Shown: in pieces, positions 57,203 to 64,000 of the stretch
Position numbering within the stretch: the stretch's first letter is position 1
Layout of the letters: every line of letters begins with the position of its first letter
Assembly: GCF_028623165.1 (NCBI RefSeq)
Contig: NZ_CP117768.1
Location: 2,294,001 to 2,358,000, forward strand
DNA length: 64,000 nt
DNA from: Nostoc sp. UHCC 0926
GTDB lineage: Bacteria > Cyanobacteriota > Cyanobacteriia > Cyanobacteriales > Nostocaceae
Direction of reading: 5' to 3'
Position numbers and translations under genes: made by a program
The notes under the pieces: model-generated
Database searches by the model: none
What the model was told of the DNA's origin: nothing
Seen by the model: only the letters and a program-made list of their open reading frames with translations

Positions 57203-57640
57203 ATGGAAGACATTGTTGTAGATAAAACTACACTTTGCCCTAGTGCTAGACCAGAATCTGAGGATAGTGTGGTTTTTGGAATCATCAGTGGAACAGTTAC
57301 AGAACCCCGTGTAGCTTATCTTAAACAGCCCTTGCCTATCACTGATGAACTGATAGCAAAAGCTAGTCCAATTACACCTGCTGAAATTTTTCGGACGGCA
57401 GCACCTTGCGCTACTAAAGGTTGTCAGCATTTTGATGGACAAGATTGCCGTCTAGCAATGCGAATTGTAGAAAAGTTACCTGCAATAGTAGAAGAATTAC
57501 CTCCCTGTTCTATACGCCGAGATTGTCGGTGGTGGCAGCAGGAAGGCAAGGCAGCTTGTATGCGTTGTCCGCAGGTGATTACAGATAACTACAATCCGTC
57601 TGAAGTAGCAATTCAAGTGTCAAAACTAGCTGCTAGTTAA
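57203..57640 (+). CDS. 8-cysteine companion protein of the peptide cluster
   Basis: 145 residues from ATG 57203 with GGAGG upstream. Eight cysteines: one near residue 12, then CATKGCQHFDGQDC, CSIRRDC and CRWWQQEGKAACMRC, giving C-x4-C-x7-C and C-x5-C-x10-C-x2-C. The pattern, with His and Trp-Trp nearby, looks like a metal or Fe-S site; no signal peptide. Short gaps to the precursors on both sides (27 and 77 bases) make it part of their operon. I do not recognise a named family. It could be a maturation, immunity or redox partner; no function assigned. Confidence 0.7.
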   Translation: MEDIVVDKTTLCPSARPESEDSVVFGIISGTVTEPRVAYLKQPLPITDELIAKASPITPAEIFRTAAPCATKGCQHFDGQDCRLAMRIVEKLPAIVEELPPCSIRRDCRWWQQEGKAACMRCPQVITDNYNPSEVAIQVSKLAAS

Positions 57641-57717
57641 ACACAACTACGGATTAGGTTTCTCAGGCGAAAGAACTTTCTCACAAAGATTTCATTAAGT
57701 CATCTCAGGAGATTATT

Positions 57718-57924
57718 ATGTCAAGCGAAATGAATCAAAGATATATCAAAAGTCAAATGGAAATTACAGACTTGATTGCAGAGGCAGTTGTTCATGCATC
57801 TGCACGACGCAACCAAGTTTTAGATGCACAAGAGTCGCTGTCAGAGTTGTCTGATGAAGAAGAGAAAGACATTAATGGCGGTTTTAGAATCATTTTCGGA
57901 TATTTTCCAGTGGACATAGCATAA
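57718..57924 (+). CDS. Double-glycine peptide precursor 2
   Basis: 68 residues; ATG after CAGGAG. Leader YIKSQMEITDLIAEAVVHAS-ARRNQVLDAQESLSELSDEE-EKDINGG is a diverged copy of the precursor 1 leader and keeps Gly-Gly. The core is only ~13 residues, FRIIFGYFPVDIA, aromatic and aliphatic without Cys, Ser or Thr, so lanthionine or thiazole chemistry is excluded for this core. It lies downstream of the 8-Cys gene and probably shares its transcript. Confidence 0.75.
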   Translation: MSSEMNQRYIKSQMEITDLIAEAVVHASARRNQVLDAQESLSELSDEEEKDINGGFRIIFGYFPVDIA

Positions 57925-58150
57925 TTTTTCTTGAATACAGTCCACAAAAAATCTCCAATAACCTGGTTAAATATTCCAACAAAGTTACCAACGTTTACTG
58001 TATGGAATATCAGCCGACCTCTGGAATAACTTGGTGAGCGAATCGGGCTAATCAAAATTTCATGTATAAAATACCAGGCCACCTCTGAAATTTTAGGGAT
58101 TTATGAACAAAATCGTTGCTTGTCACCGAGTTTTAACAGCAAACTGAGAT

Positions 58151-58190
58151 TTATAGGGACGGATGGGGATTTGTTCGTCCCTTTCTATAA
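58151..58190 (+). terminator. Hairpin after precursor 2
   Basis: TTATAGGGACG...CGTCCCTTTCTATAA, imperfect arms around GGATGGGGATTTGTT, 227 bases past the precursor 2 stop. Possible transcript end of the 56930-57924 operon. The rest of 57925-58387 shows no gene. Confidence 0.45.
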
Positions 58191-58387
58191 AAATGAATAA
58201 TTTTTGATAATTTAAGATTAAAAAATAAACTTTTTGAGAATTTTTTATGATAAAACTGAATTATTTATGTCCTTTATTCAACAGTAAAAGCCTTGAAATA
58301 ATCGAATAAATAACTGATTATGTTAGTGGGAATAGATTATAAAAAATCCTATTCCAATCATAATTATTTTACTTAGGAGTATCCACA

Positions 58388-58522
58388 ATGTCTAAAATTA
58401 CAATCTCTGATCTTGCTATTGACCGAGATGAGAAAAGCTTAGTTGAGCAACTAACTGAGCAAGAAGTTAATGGTATTTTTGGTGGTCTAGAAATCACAGT
58501 GTCAGTTACAATCAAGTTCTAA
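58388..58522 (+). CDS. Double-glycine peptide precursor 3, different leader class
   Basis: 44 residues, too short for most gene finders; ATG follows TTAGGAG at ten bases. Leader MSKITISDLAIDRDEKSLVE then QLTEQEVNGIFGG ends in Gly-Gly and resembles cyanobacterial bacteriocin leaders (M-S-x-I-x-I-x-D-L, L-T-x-x-E). The core is 11 residues, LEITVSVTIKF, all beta-branched or charged. Own promoter region likely (465-base gap upstream). Confidence 0.65.
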   Translation: MSKITISDLAIDRDEKSLVEQLTEQEVNGIFGGLEITVSVTIKF

Positions 58523-58846
58523 TTTAGTTCCAATAATACACTCTGTATTTTTTAGGTATCACCAATGTTAAGATCAGCATAGGCTTTACAGATAAGTAAC
58601 AGCCCGTGCTGATTTTTTGTGAGTTTGCAAGAGGAAACTAGACCAATCGTGGTCATAGAATTTCTTCTCTTAGATACTATAAATGAAGCTTTAGGGAAAA
58701 GTGAGCGCGAAGGCAGACAACCGACAAAATAGGAAGTCTATGAGCAAATTTTGGGCATTTTTACTACATCGTGTTTGAGTACTACACTGATAAATAGCAA
58801 GTTATTCAGTTAGAGGGCGATCGCTACAGGTATACAAGGGATTCAG

Positions 58847-58975
58847 ATATAGGATTCATATTTGATTTTTGAAATACACGTAGGGTGGTTAGTAGCCACT
58901 ATATCAGGATTTTGGTGGCTACTAACCACCCTACACTACTTAAGATTTTTCACAAATGATTTAGAATTCCTATAT
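58847..58975. mobile_element. MITE with ATATAGGAWTC inverted ends before precursor 4
   Basis: ATATAGGATTCATATTTGAT at the left and its inverse ATGATTTAGAATTCCTATAT at the right, around the hairpin GTAGGGTGGTTAGTAGCCAC / GTGGCTACTAACCACCCTAC. Related to 56466-56718. The rest of 58523-59127 holds no gene I can support. Confidence 0.7.
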
Positions 58976-59127
58976 TAGTGACATAAAAGGTTTATTTATG
59001 TCTTATAAAAATCCACAATAAATGGTTAAATAATTTTCTTATTAATTAAAATAATAAAGATATTAAGCAATCGCTCTGTTCTGCAAATAAGCCTAAATAC
59101 AGTCAGAAAATTGAGAGGAAAATCAAG

Positions 59128-59334
59128 ATGGAAGGCAACAATAGAAAGTATAACAGTCACGTTGAAATTAATGAGCTGATTGATGATGCTGTGAATAGTG
59201 CTATGGCACGCCGAAAAAAAGCTTTGGATTCAGAAGAAGCTTTATTAGATTTATCTAATGAGGAAGCAAAAAGCGTTGCAGGTGGTATTACAAGATTTGT
59301 AATAACAACAGGAATCATTGCAACAGATATTTGA
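59128..59334 (+). CDS. Double-glycine peptide precursor 4
   Basis: 68 residues; ATG ten bases after GAGAGG. Leader YNSHVEINELIDDAV-NSAMARRKKALDSEEALLDL-SNEEAKSVAGG is nearly the same as precursor 1. The core is 15 residues, ITRFVITTGIIATDI, rich in Ile and Thr with no Cys. About 150 bases upstream (TTAGTGACATAAAA ... AAGATATTAAGCAAT ... GAGAGGAAAATCAAG) also match the region before precursor 1, so promoter and gene were duplicated together. Confidence 0.8.
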   Translation: MEGNNRKYNSHVEINELIDDAVNSAMARRKKALDSEEALLDLSNEEAKSVAGGITRFVITTGIIATDI

Positions 59335-59465
59335 TGAATTTAAAATGGGTGGTTTCTTGACGCTGTACGGTACTAGTTTTAATAATCCTTACAGAAACAG
59401 CCTGTGGTAGTTGAGTTACTACCACAGTTTTCTCTACATCAAAATTGGTTGATACATTTAAAACT

Positions 59466-59692
59466 TATGATATTTCTCTTAAACTCTCATAATGTTGTCG
59501 ATTATTTAGTTGAACAAAGGCTATATAGCCAGTCTGAAAAACTACTCATTATTATAAGCTTATAAAAATAGTGATGAATCTCTAGAAGCTCGAATAAAAT
59601 ATATACTCAAACATTTTGAGAACTTCAGAATTGAGATAGAGCGTCCTTATCTCAATCCTAATTCTGAAGATATCTATACACCATTAGACTAA
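59466..59692 (+). pseudogene. Decayed gene, perhaps a phosphotransferase-like companion
   Basis: An ATG at 59466 opens MIFLLNSHNVVDYLVEQRLY then stops after 32 codons; another frame then reads SDESLEARIKYILKHFENFR then IEIERPYLNPNSEDIYTPLD-stop. Both parts look coding. The first resembles, from memory, the start of aminoglycoside-phosphotransferase-like proteins of cyanobacterial export clusters; this is a weak inference. Most of the gene is missing. Confidence 0.4.
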
Positions 59693-59741
59693 GCCAACAG
59701 TGTAACAAGTTCACCTGTTGCCAACAGAGTAAGACTTAAGG

Positions 59742-60509
59742 TTAGGCTTCGGAATTAGAGCTTAAACAATTAGAGTTTAACTGCTTAACAACATCAATTT
59801 TAGCGATTTGCTCCTTTATCCATTCAGAAAACAAATTTGAAGCAATTTTTTGGTATAGGGCATTATCCAATTCCAGTTGAATAATCTCCTCCACCAAAAT
59901 CAGGTGTACTCCCTTAGAACTAACAATCGGTTTGAGAAGCTGCGGTGGTTTAGCCGCAAAAACACCAGCAGAAATTTCTGGCTTTAAATCCTGACGATAC
60001 ACTATCCCCCGATATCCGCCTTTTCGACGTAACTCTATGTCCTGGATATATTTGTGAGCAACATCATAGAAACTCACCTCACCTTCCTGGATGGCATAGA
60101 AAAGTTCTATTGCTAAATCTTCGTCATTTAAGATAACCTCATATAGCACTACACACGCATAGTCTAGTTGATGTTGAAAGAAATAGGGTTCAACTTTATC
60201 TGCAAACAGATGCCGAAATAATTTATTACTAATTAAGTTAGTGTAATTCAGTTTTTCAAAATCATCTAGAGACAGACCTTGTTTTTCTAGCCATGCCCAG
60301 GTATGGTCAGCACTCTGAAGTTGATTCATTAATCGCAATTGGTCTGCTGCTTTCTGAAGTTCCTCAGTCTCTACTTTGATACCCGCCTCAAATGCGGCAT
60401 TTTCTACAACCTTGCGGTTGACAATCTCTTCAATTATCTCAGTAATTTTGCCAGATAGCTTGACTTGCTCAAGAATGTCTTCGTTGGTAATTGTAATAGT
60501 TTGAGACAT
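59742..60509 (-). CDS. PpiC-type (parvulin) peptidyl-prolyl isomerase
   Basis: 255 residues. An N-terminal SurA-like helical part (~1-130: EEIVNRKVVENAAFEAGIKV, QLRLMNQLQSADHTWAWLEK) precedes a parvulin domain (~135-225: VSFYDVAHKYIQDIELRRKG, FAAKPPQLLKPIVSSKGVHL). There is no signal peptide, so it acts in the cytoplasm. Such isomerases sit beside HlyD and peptidase-ABC genes in cyanobacterial double-glycine clusters and may keep precursors or exporter parts in shape. Third gene of the minus-strand export operon; 149 bases after the HlyD gene's stop, with a repeat between. Confidence 0.8.
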   Translation of the reverse strand: MSQTITITNEDILEQVKLSGKITEIIEEIVNRKVVENAAFEAGIKVETEELQKAADQLRLMNQLQSADHTWAWLEKQGLSLDDFEKLNYTNLISNKLFRHLFADKVEPYFFQHQLDYACVVLYEVILNDEDLAIELFYAIQEGEVSFYDVAHKYIQDIELRRKGGYRGIVYRQDLKPEISAGVFAAKPPQLLKPIVSSKGVHLILVEEIIQLELDNALYQKIASNLFSEWIKEQIAKIDVVKQLNSNCLSSNSEA

Positions 60510-60549
60510 GATGTTTTTCTTAAGTAGATAGACGAAATAAAATGTAAAA

Positions 60550-60635
60550 TGTTAACCTCTCTTCAACCCCTCTCCTAATAGGAAAGGAGCTTTTTTATTC
60601 ACCTTCTCTAAGAAACAAGAGAGGTTAGGTTTGGG
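60550..60635. repeat. Diverged copy of the CTCTCTCC/GGAGAGAG repeat
   Basis: AACCTCTCTTCAACCCCTCTCCTAATAGGAAAGGAGCTTTTTTATTC and AAGAGAGGTTAGGT; the T-run after GGAGC on the plus strand resembles an intrinsic terminator. It lies between the HlyD stop and the PpiC start. Confidence 0.6.
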
Positions 60636-60658
60636 AATACATAAGTACCGCGAAATTC

Positions 60659-62182
60659 CTACAATTTCACCCCACCTTGTTGCAACTGCTTAAATGGGTC
60701 AAGCAGAAAATCGATAATCCGGCGCTGGCGCACAATTACCTCAGCTGTCGCCGTATCCCCAGGATGCAAGGCAATACACTTATTAGCCGAGAGAATACAA
60801 TTTTGTTTTAGGGCAATTTCTAAATCATAAGCTGCCACCTTTCCATTAAGTGTTTCCACCTCTATGGTAGTAGGAGAAATCTCAAACAATTCTCCTTCCA
60901 CTATTCCATAATCCTGAAACGGATAAGCATCAAACTTTAGCTTGACTGGCAACCCTTTTCGTAAAAAACCACTCTCAGTTGTCGCCATTTGCGCCCGAAT
61001 TATTAAAGGCGAACCTTGGGGTGCAATCTCCGCAATCATTGCTCCAGGCTGCACCACAGACCCAGCCCGTTGTATCGGTAACTGAAACACTCTACCATTC
61101 ACGGTGGCTCTTAACTCTCGTTGTCCTAACTGAAACTTTAACGAAACAATCTGACTCTTATTTTGAGCAATTTCTGCCTGAAGCGTAGTAATTTCTGTCT
61201 CTAAATTCTTCTGTTGTTCGTCGATTTTTAGCAAAGCTAGCTTGCTGGAACGAGTTAAGGTCTGATAACTCCTTTCCTGTTCTTTCAGTCGCAACTGTGC
61301 CTGTTCAATATCTGCATTTGCTTGCCGAATAGTCCGCTCATAACTACTCTGTTGTTCTACTAAACGTAATTTAGCCTGCTGAATATCTGACTGATTTTGT
61401 TCGTATAACTGTTGCTTGTCTTTAGCTATATCTTGCTTCTGGACAACATTAATTTCTGGAACAACTCCTGACTGCCAAAGACTGCGATAGCGTTCAACTT
61501 CCCGCTCGGTACTCGCTAAACTACTGTTTACTAACTTATTAGCAGTTTGACTATGCTCAAGAGTTTGCCGTGCCTGATTGACTTGAGCTAATTTTTCGTC
61601 TTTTTGTAAATTATAGGAATTCCTCAGAGCATCCATATTCTGTCGCACTTGGTCAATTTGAGCCTGCTTTTCTAACTGTTGAGATTGGTTTTGTTGCTGT
61701 TGCGTTGTCAAAGATACAACTAACTGACTTTTAGATAAATTTAACTGAGAAAGTCGATTTAATTGTCCCTCTAACTTATCCTGTGCCTGCCGCATTTCCG
61801 CCTTAACTAATTCCGATTCCAACACCAATAAAGTCTGCCCAACTTTAACCGAATCACCTTCCTTTACCCGAATTTCGGCAACAGTGCCAGCTACAGCAGC
61901 ATCCAGCCTAACCGTCTTTCCCTTTGGTTCAAGTCGCCCTCTTGCCGTACCCGTTTCATCCACCTTAGATAGCATTGCCCAAGGTAAAATAATCGATACA
62001 AACACCACCAAAAAATACAGCAATCCCCTTGTCCAAACCTGGGGCAAGCTATCAAGTAAATCCTTGGTTGCATAAGCCCAATCATCAGTTGATCTAGCTG
62101 GGGTTTGCTCCCTTAAAATTTCCTCGCCCTGTTCTACCTCATAGATTTGGGTTTGAACCCTTGCATTGAATGTGTTTGGCAT
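60659..62182 (-). CDS. HlyD-family membrane fusion protein
   Basis: 507 residues from the ATG at 62182 (MPNTFNARVQTQIYEVEQGE), preceded by CAGGAAAAATT; a frame start at 62275 would overlap the transporter and carry repeat-derived residues. One membrane helix (~55-75; LLYFLVVFVSIILPWAM), a lipoyl-like half (VRLDAAVAGTVAEIRVKEGD), long coiled coils (~125-350), the second lipoyl half (ATVNGRVFQLPIQRAGSVVQ) and a beta-barrel end. It joins the ABC exporter to the periplasm and outer-membrane channel. It starts 80 bases after the transporter gene, in one operon. Confidence 0.85.
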   Translation of the reverse strand: MPNTFNARVQTQIYEVEQGEEILREQTPARSTDDWAYATKDLLDSLPQVWTRGLLYFLVVFVSIILPWAMLSKVDETGTARGRLEPKGKTVRLDAAVAGTVAEIRVKEGDSVKVGQTLLVLESELVKAEMRQAQDKLEGQLNRLSQLNLSKSQLVVSLTTQQQQNQSQQLEKQAQIDQVRQNMDALRNSYNLQKDEKLAQVNQARQTLEHSQTANKLVNSSLASTEREVERYRSLWQSGVVPEINVVQKQDIAKDKQQLYEQNQSDIQQAKLRLVEQQSSYERTIRQANADIEQAQLRLKEQERSYQTLTRSSKLALLKIDEQQKNLETEITTLQAEIAQNKSQIVSLKFQLGQRELRATVNGRVFQLPIQRAGSVVQPGAMIAEIAPQGSPLIIRAQMATTESGFLRKGLPVKLKFDAYPFQDYGIVEGELFEISPTTIEVETLNGKVAAYDLEIALKQNCILSANKCIALHPGDTATAEVIVRQRRIIDFLLDPFKQLQQGGVKL

Positions 62183-62261
62183 AATTTTTCCTGATATCAA
62201 TTTTGGATTTGGGATTTTGGCAGTGGGGAGATAAGAAAAGCTTTTTACTTTTCCTCTTTTT

Positions 62262-64000
62262 TCACCCTGCAACATCCAACTGCTGATGATTGAGATAAAA
62301 ATAATGTCCTCGCTTTGCCATCAACTCTTGGTGAGTCCCACTCTCAACCAACACGCCGCGATCCAGCACCAAAATCAAATCTGCATGACGCACAGTTGAA
62401 AGGCGATGGGCGATTACTAAGGTAGTTCTGCCCTTAAGAATTGTGTTTAAATTCGTCTGAATAATCCTTTCTGACTCTGCATCCAGATGGGAAGTCGCTT
62501 CATCCAAAACCAACAGCTTGGGATTGCCTAACAACGCCTTAGCGATCGCAATTCTTTGTCGCTGTCCTCCAGACAACATCCCTCCTCCTTCACCAATCTG
62601 GGTTTCATAACCCATAGGTAACTTTTTAATAAACTCATCAGCACCCGCCAATCGTGCCGCCTCAATAATCTCTGCTAAAGTTGCCCCAGGATGTGCCAAG
62701 CTAATATTTTCCCGAATCGTTCCGCCAAACAAAAAGGTATCTTGGTCAACTACTCCAACCTGCTCGCGTAGAGAACGCAACGAAAGACTGGTAATATCCT
62801 GCCCATCAATCAACACTTTGCCATTTGTGGGGGGATATAACCCCAAAACCAGCTTAGAAATCGTGGTTTTCCCCGAACCACTCCGTCCCACCAGGGCAAC
62901 CATTTGCCCGCTGTGTACTTCAAAACTGAGATTTTCCAAAACATTGATATCGCCTTCAGGGTGATAGCGAAACGTCACGTTGTCAAAGCGAATATTACCT
63001 TGAATGGGTGGTAAAGATTGCCGCGCCTGGTGCTGCAAATCCTCTTCTGGTTCTGCATCCAACACATCATTAATCCGTTCCACCGCAATCACCACTTCTT
63101 GCAATTGATTCCACAAAACTGTTAATCGTTGGAAGGGTCTAATAATATTTCCCAGCAGCATATTAAATGCCACCAATTGCCCAATGGTTAACTCGTTGTG
63201 AATCACTTGGTACGCCCCAAACCACAGCAAAACGGTAGTTACCACTGCTTCAATTGTGTTGCTGAATATTTGCAGGCGATTGCTGATAACTTGCCCAGAA
63301 AAGTTAGTTTTTACTTCCTTAGTTAATAACTCTTCCCAATGCCAACGCACTGTCTGTTCCACGGCTGTGGATTTAACTGTTCGTACACCAGAAAGGGCTT
63401 CAATCAAATAGCTACTTTCATTAGCAACAGCATTAAAGATTTCTCTAGAAATCTTTTGTAAAAAAGGTGTGGCAATCAATGCTAGCAGGAAAAAAGGCGG
63501 TACAATCACCAACACCAACAACGCCATTTTCCAGCTGTACCAAAACATCAATCCTAAATAGATAAAGACAGTGACTAAATCCAGTAGGATGGATAACGCC
63601 TCACCGGAGAGGAAGCGTTGAATTTTGCGGTTTTCCTGTACACGAGAGATAATATCCCCCACATAACGGGACTCAAAGTAACTCAAGGGTAACCGCAGGG
63701 TATGACGAATAAATCCCACAATCAGTGCTAAATCGAGCTTATTCGCTGTATGGTCTAACAGATATTGCCGCAACCCTGTCATCGCCACACGGAATAAACT
63801 AAAAATCAGTAACCCTAACCCCACCGCCGTTAAGGTTAGTTCAGAACGCTGCACCACTACTCGGTCTAAAATTAACTGGGTGAATAAGGGAGTAACAAGT
63901 CCAAATATCTGGATAAATAAGGAAGCAACAAACACTTCCAGCATTACTAAAGAGTGAGGCTTGATCAACTCAAAGAATTGCCAAAAGGGAGTAGAAGTTT
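62262..64000 (-). CDS. ABC exporter (peptidase-type/HlyB-like), 5' end outside window
   Basis: At least 579 residues; the frame is open to the window edge (STPFWQFFELIKPHSL precedes the TTG at 63968), so the N-terminus, which may hold a C39 peptidase, is not seen. Membrane domain: EVFVASLFIQIFGLVTPLFT and about six helices. ATPase domain (~330-568): Walker A VGRSGSGKTTISK, signature LSGGQRQRIAIAK, Walker B LLVLDEATSHLD, H-loop IAHRLSTV. It would export the double-glycine peptides encoded nearby, cutting after Gly-Gly if the peptidase is present. Confidence 0.85.
   Translation of the reverse strand, partial: TSTPFWQFFELIKPHSLVMLEVFVASLFIQIFGLVTPLFTQLILDRVVVQRSELTLTAVGLGLLIFSLFRVAMTGLRQYLLDHTANKLDLALIVGFIRHTLRLPLSYFESRYVGDIISRVQENRKIQRFLSGEALSILLDLVTVFIYLGLMFWYSWKMALLVLVIVPPFFLLALIATPFLQKISREIFNAVANESSYLIEALSGVRTVKSTAVEQTVRWHWEELLTKEVKTNFSGQVISNRLQIFSNTIEAVVTTVLLWFGAYQVIHNELTIGQLVAFNMLLGNIIRPFQRLTVLWNQLQEVVIAVERINDVLDAEPEEDLQHQARQSLPPIQGNIRFDNVTFRYHPEGDINVLENLSFEVHSGQMVALVGRSGSGKTTISKLVLGLYPPTNGKVLIDGQDITSLSLRSLREQVGVVDQDTFLFGGTIRENISLAHPGATLAEIIEAARLAGADEFIKKLPMGYETQIGEGGGMLSGGQRQRIAIAKALLGNPKLLVLDEATSHLDAESERIIQTNLNTILKGRTTLVIAHRLSTVRHADLILVLDRGVLVESGTHQELMAKRGHYFYLNHQQLDVAG

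Overview
The window is chromosomal DNA of a filamentous, heterocyst-forming-type cyanobacterium, most like Nostoc. The signs are very frequent GCGATCGC (HIP1) octamers, AT-rich intergenic DNA full of small palindromic and miniature repeats, carotenoid genes of the cyanobacterial type (CrtD, CruP), pentapeptide-repeat and CHASE2/CHAT/haemagglutinin-type proteins, and double-glycine peptide clusters. I cannot name the strain. No rRNA, tRNA or CRISPR array was recognised.

Layout. 0-6 kb: 3' end of a protein sharing a helical C-terminal domain with a gene at 18 kb, then crtD (carotenoid desaturase), a saccharopine-dehydrogenase-like protein, a small exported protein and a CPA1-type cation/proton antiporter. 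6-12 kb: two look-alike modules, each a short plus-strand gene behind a shared LexA-like promoter block and facing a minus-strand RTX (type I secreted) protein. 12-20 kb: two GT4 glycosyltransferases, an anchored beta-propeller protein, a heptad-length minisatellite and a pentapeptide-repeat membrane protein with an (Ala-Phe/Val)n tract. 20-30 kb: cruP, two paralogous membrane proteins, a secreted cyanovirin-N lectin, a NIL/ferredoxin protein, a DUF3616 protein with an apparent internal deletion, a CHAD protein, a B12-binding radical SAM protein resembling hopanoid methylase HpnP, a second minisatellite with a MITE inside it, and a DUF2891 protein.

30-36 kb is a sugar-catabolism block (gap1-type GAPDH, pyruvate kinase with a 15-bp perfect leader hairpin, transaldolase) followed by a TnpB insertion sequence. 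36-50 kb is a minus-strand signalling/surface block: an exported Arg-rich repeat protein, two overlapping histidine kinases (one CHASE2), DUF928, a secreted TPR-CHAT protein and two tandem two-partner-secretion exoproteins. The upstream exoprotein gene has lost its signal peptide at a junction with a GC-rich, opposite-strand GAF-domain fragment (49.78-50.04 kb). 50-56 kb holds lnt (carrying a 129-bp repeat in frame), gyrA, a small conserved protein and trmB.

57-64 kb is the most system-like locus: four short plus-strand peptides with double-glycine leaders and short Ile/Val/Thr-rich cores, one 8-Cys companion protein, and on the minus strand a PpiC-type isomerase, an HlyD-type adaptor and an ABC exporter that runs off the window. 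It looks like a ribosomal-peptide maturation and export cluster with duplicated precursor cassettes. Throughout the window, repeats (TA-flanked MITEs, hairpins, 21-, 36-, 66- and 78-bp tandem arrays) shape gene ends and leave several gene remnants.
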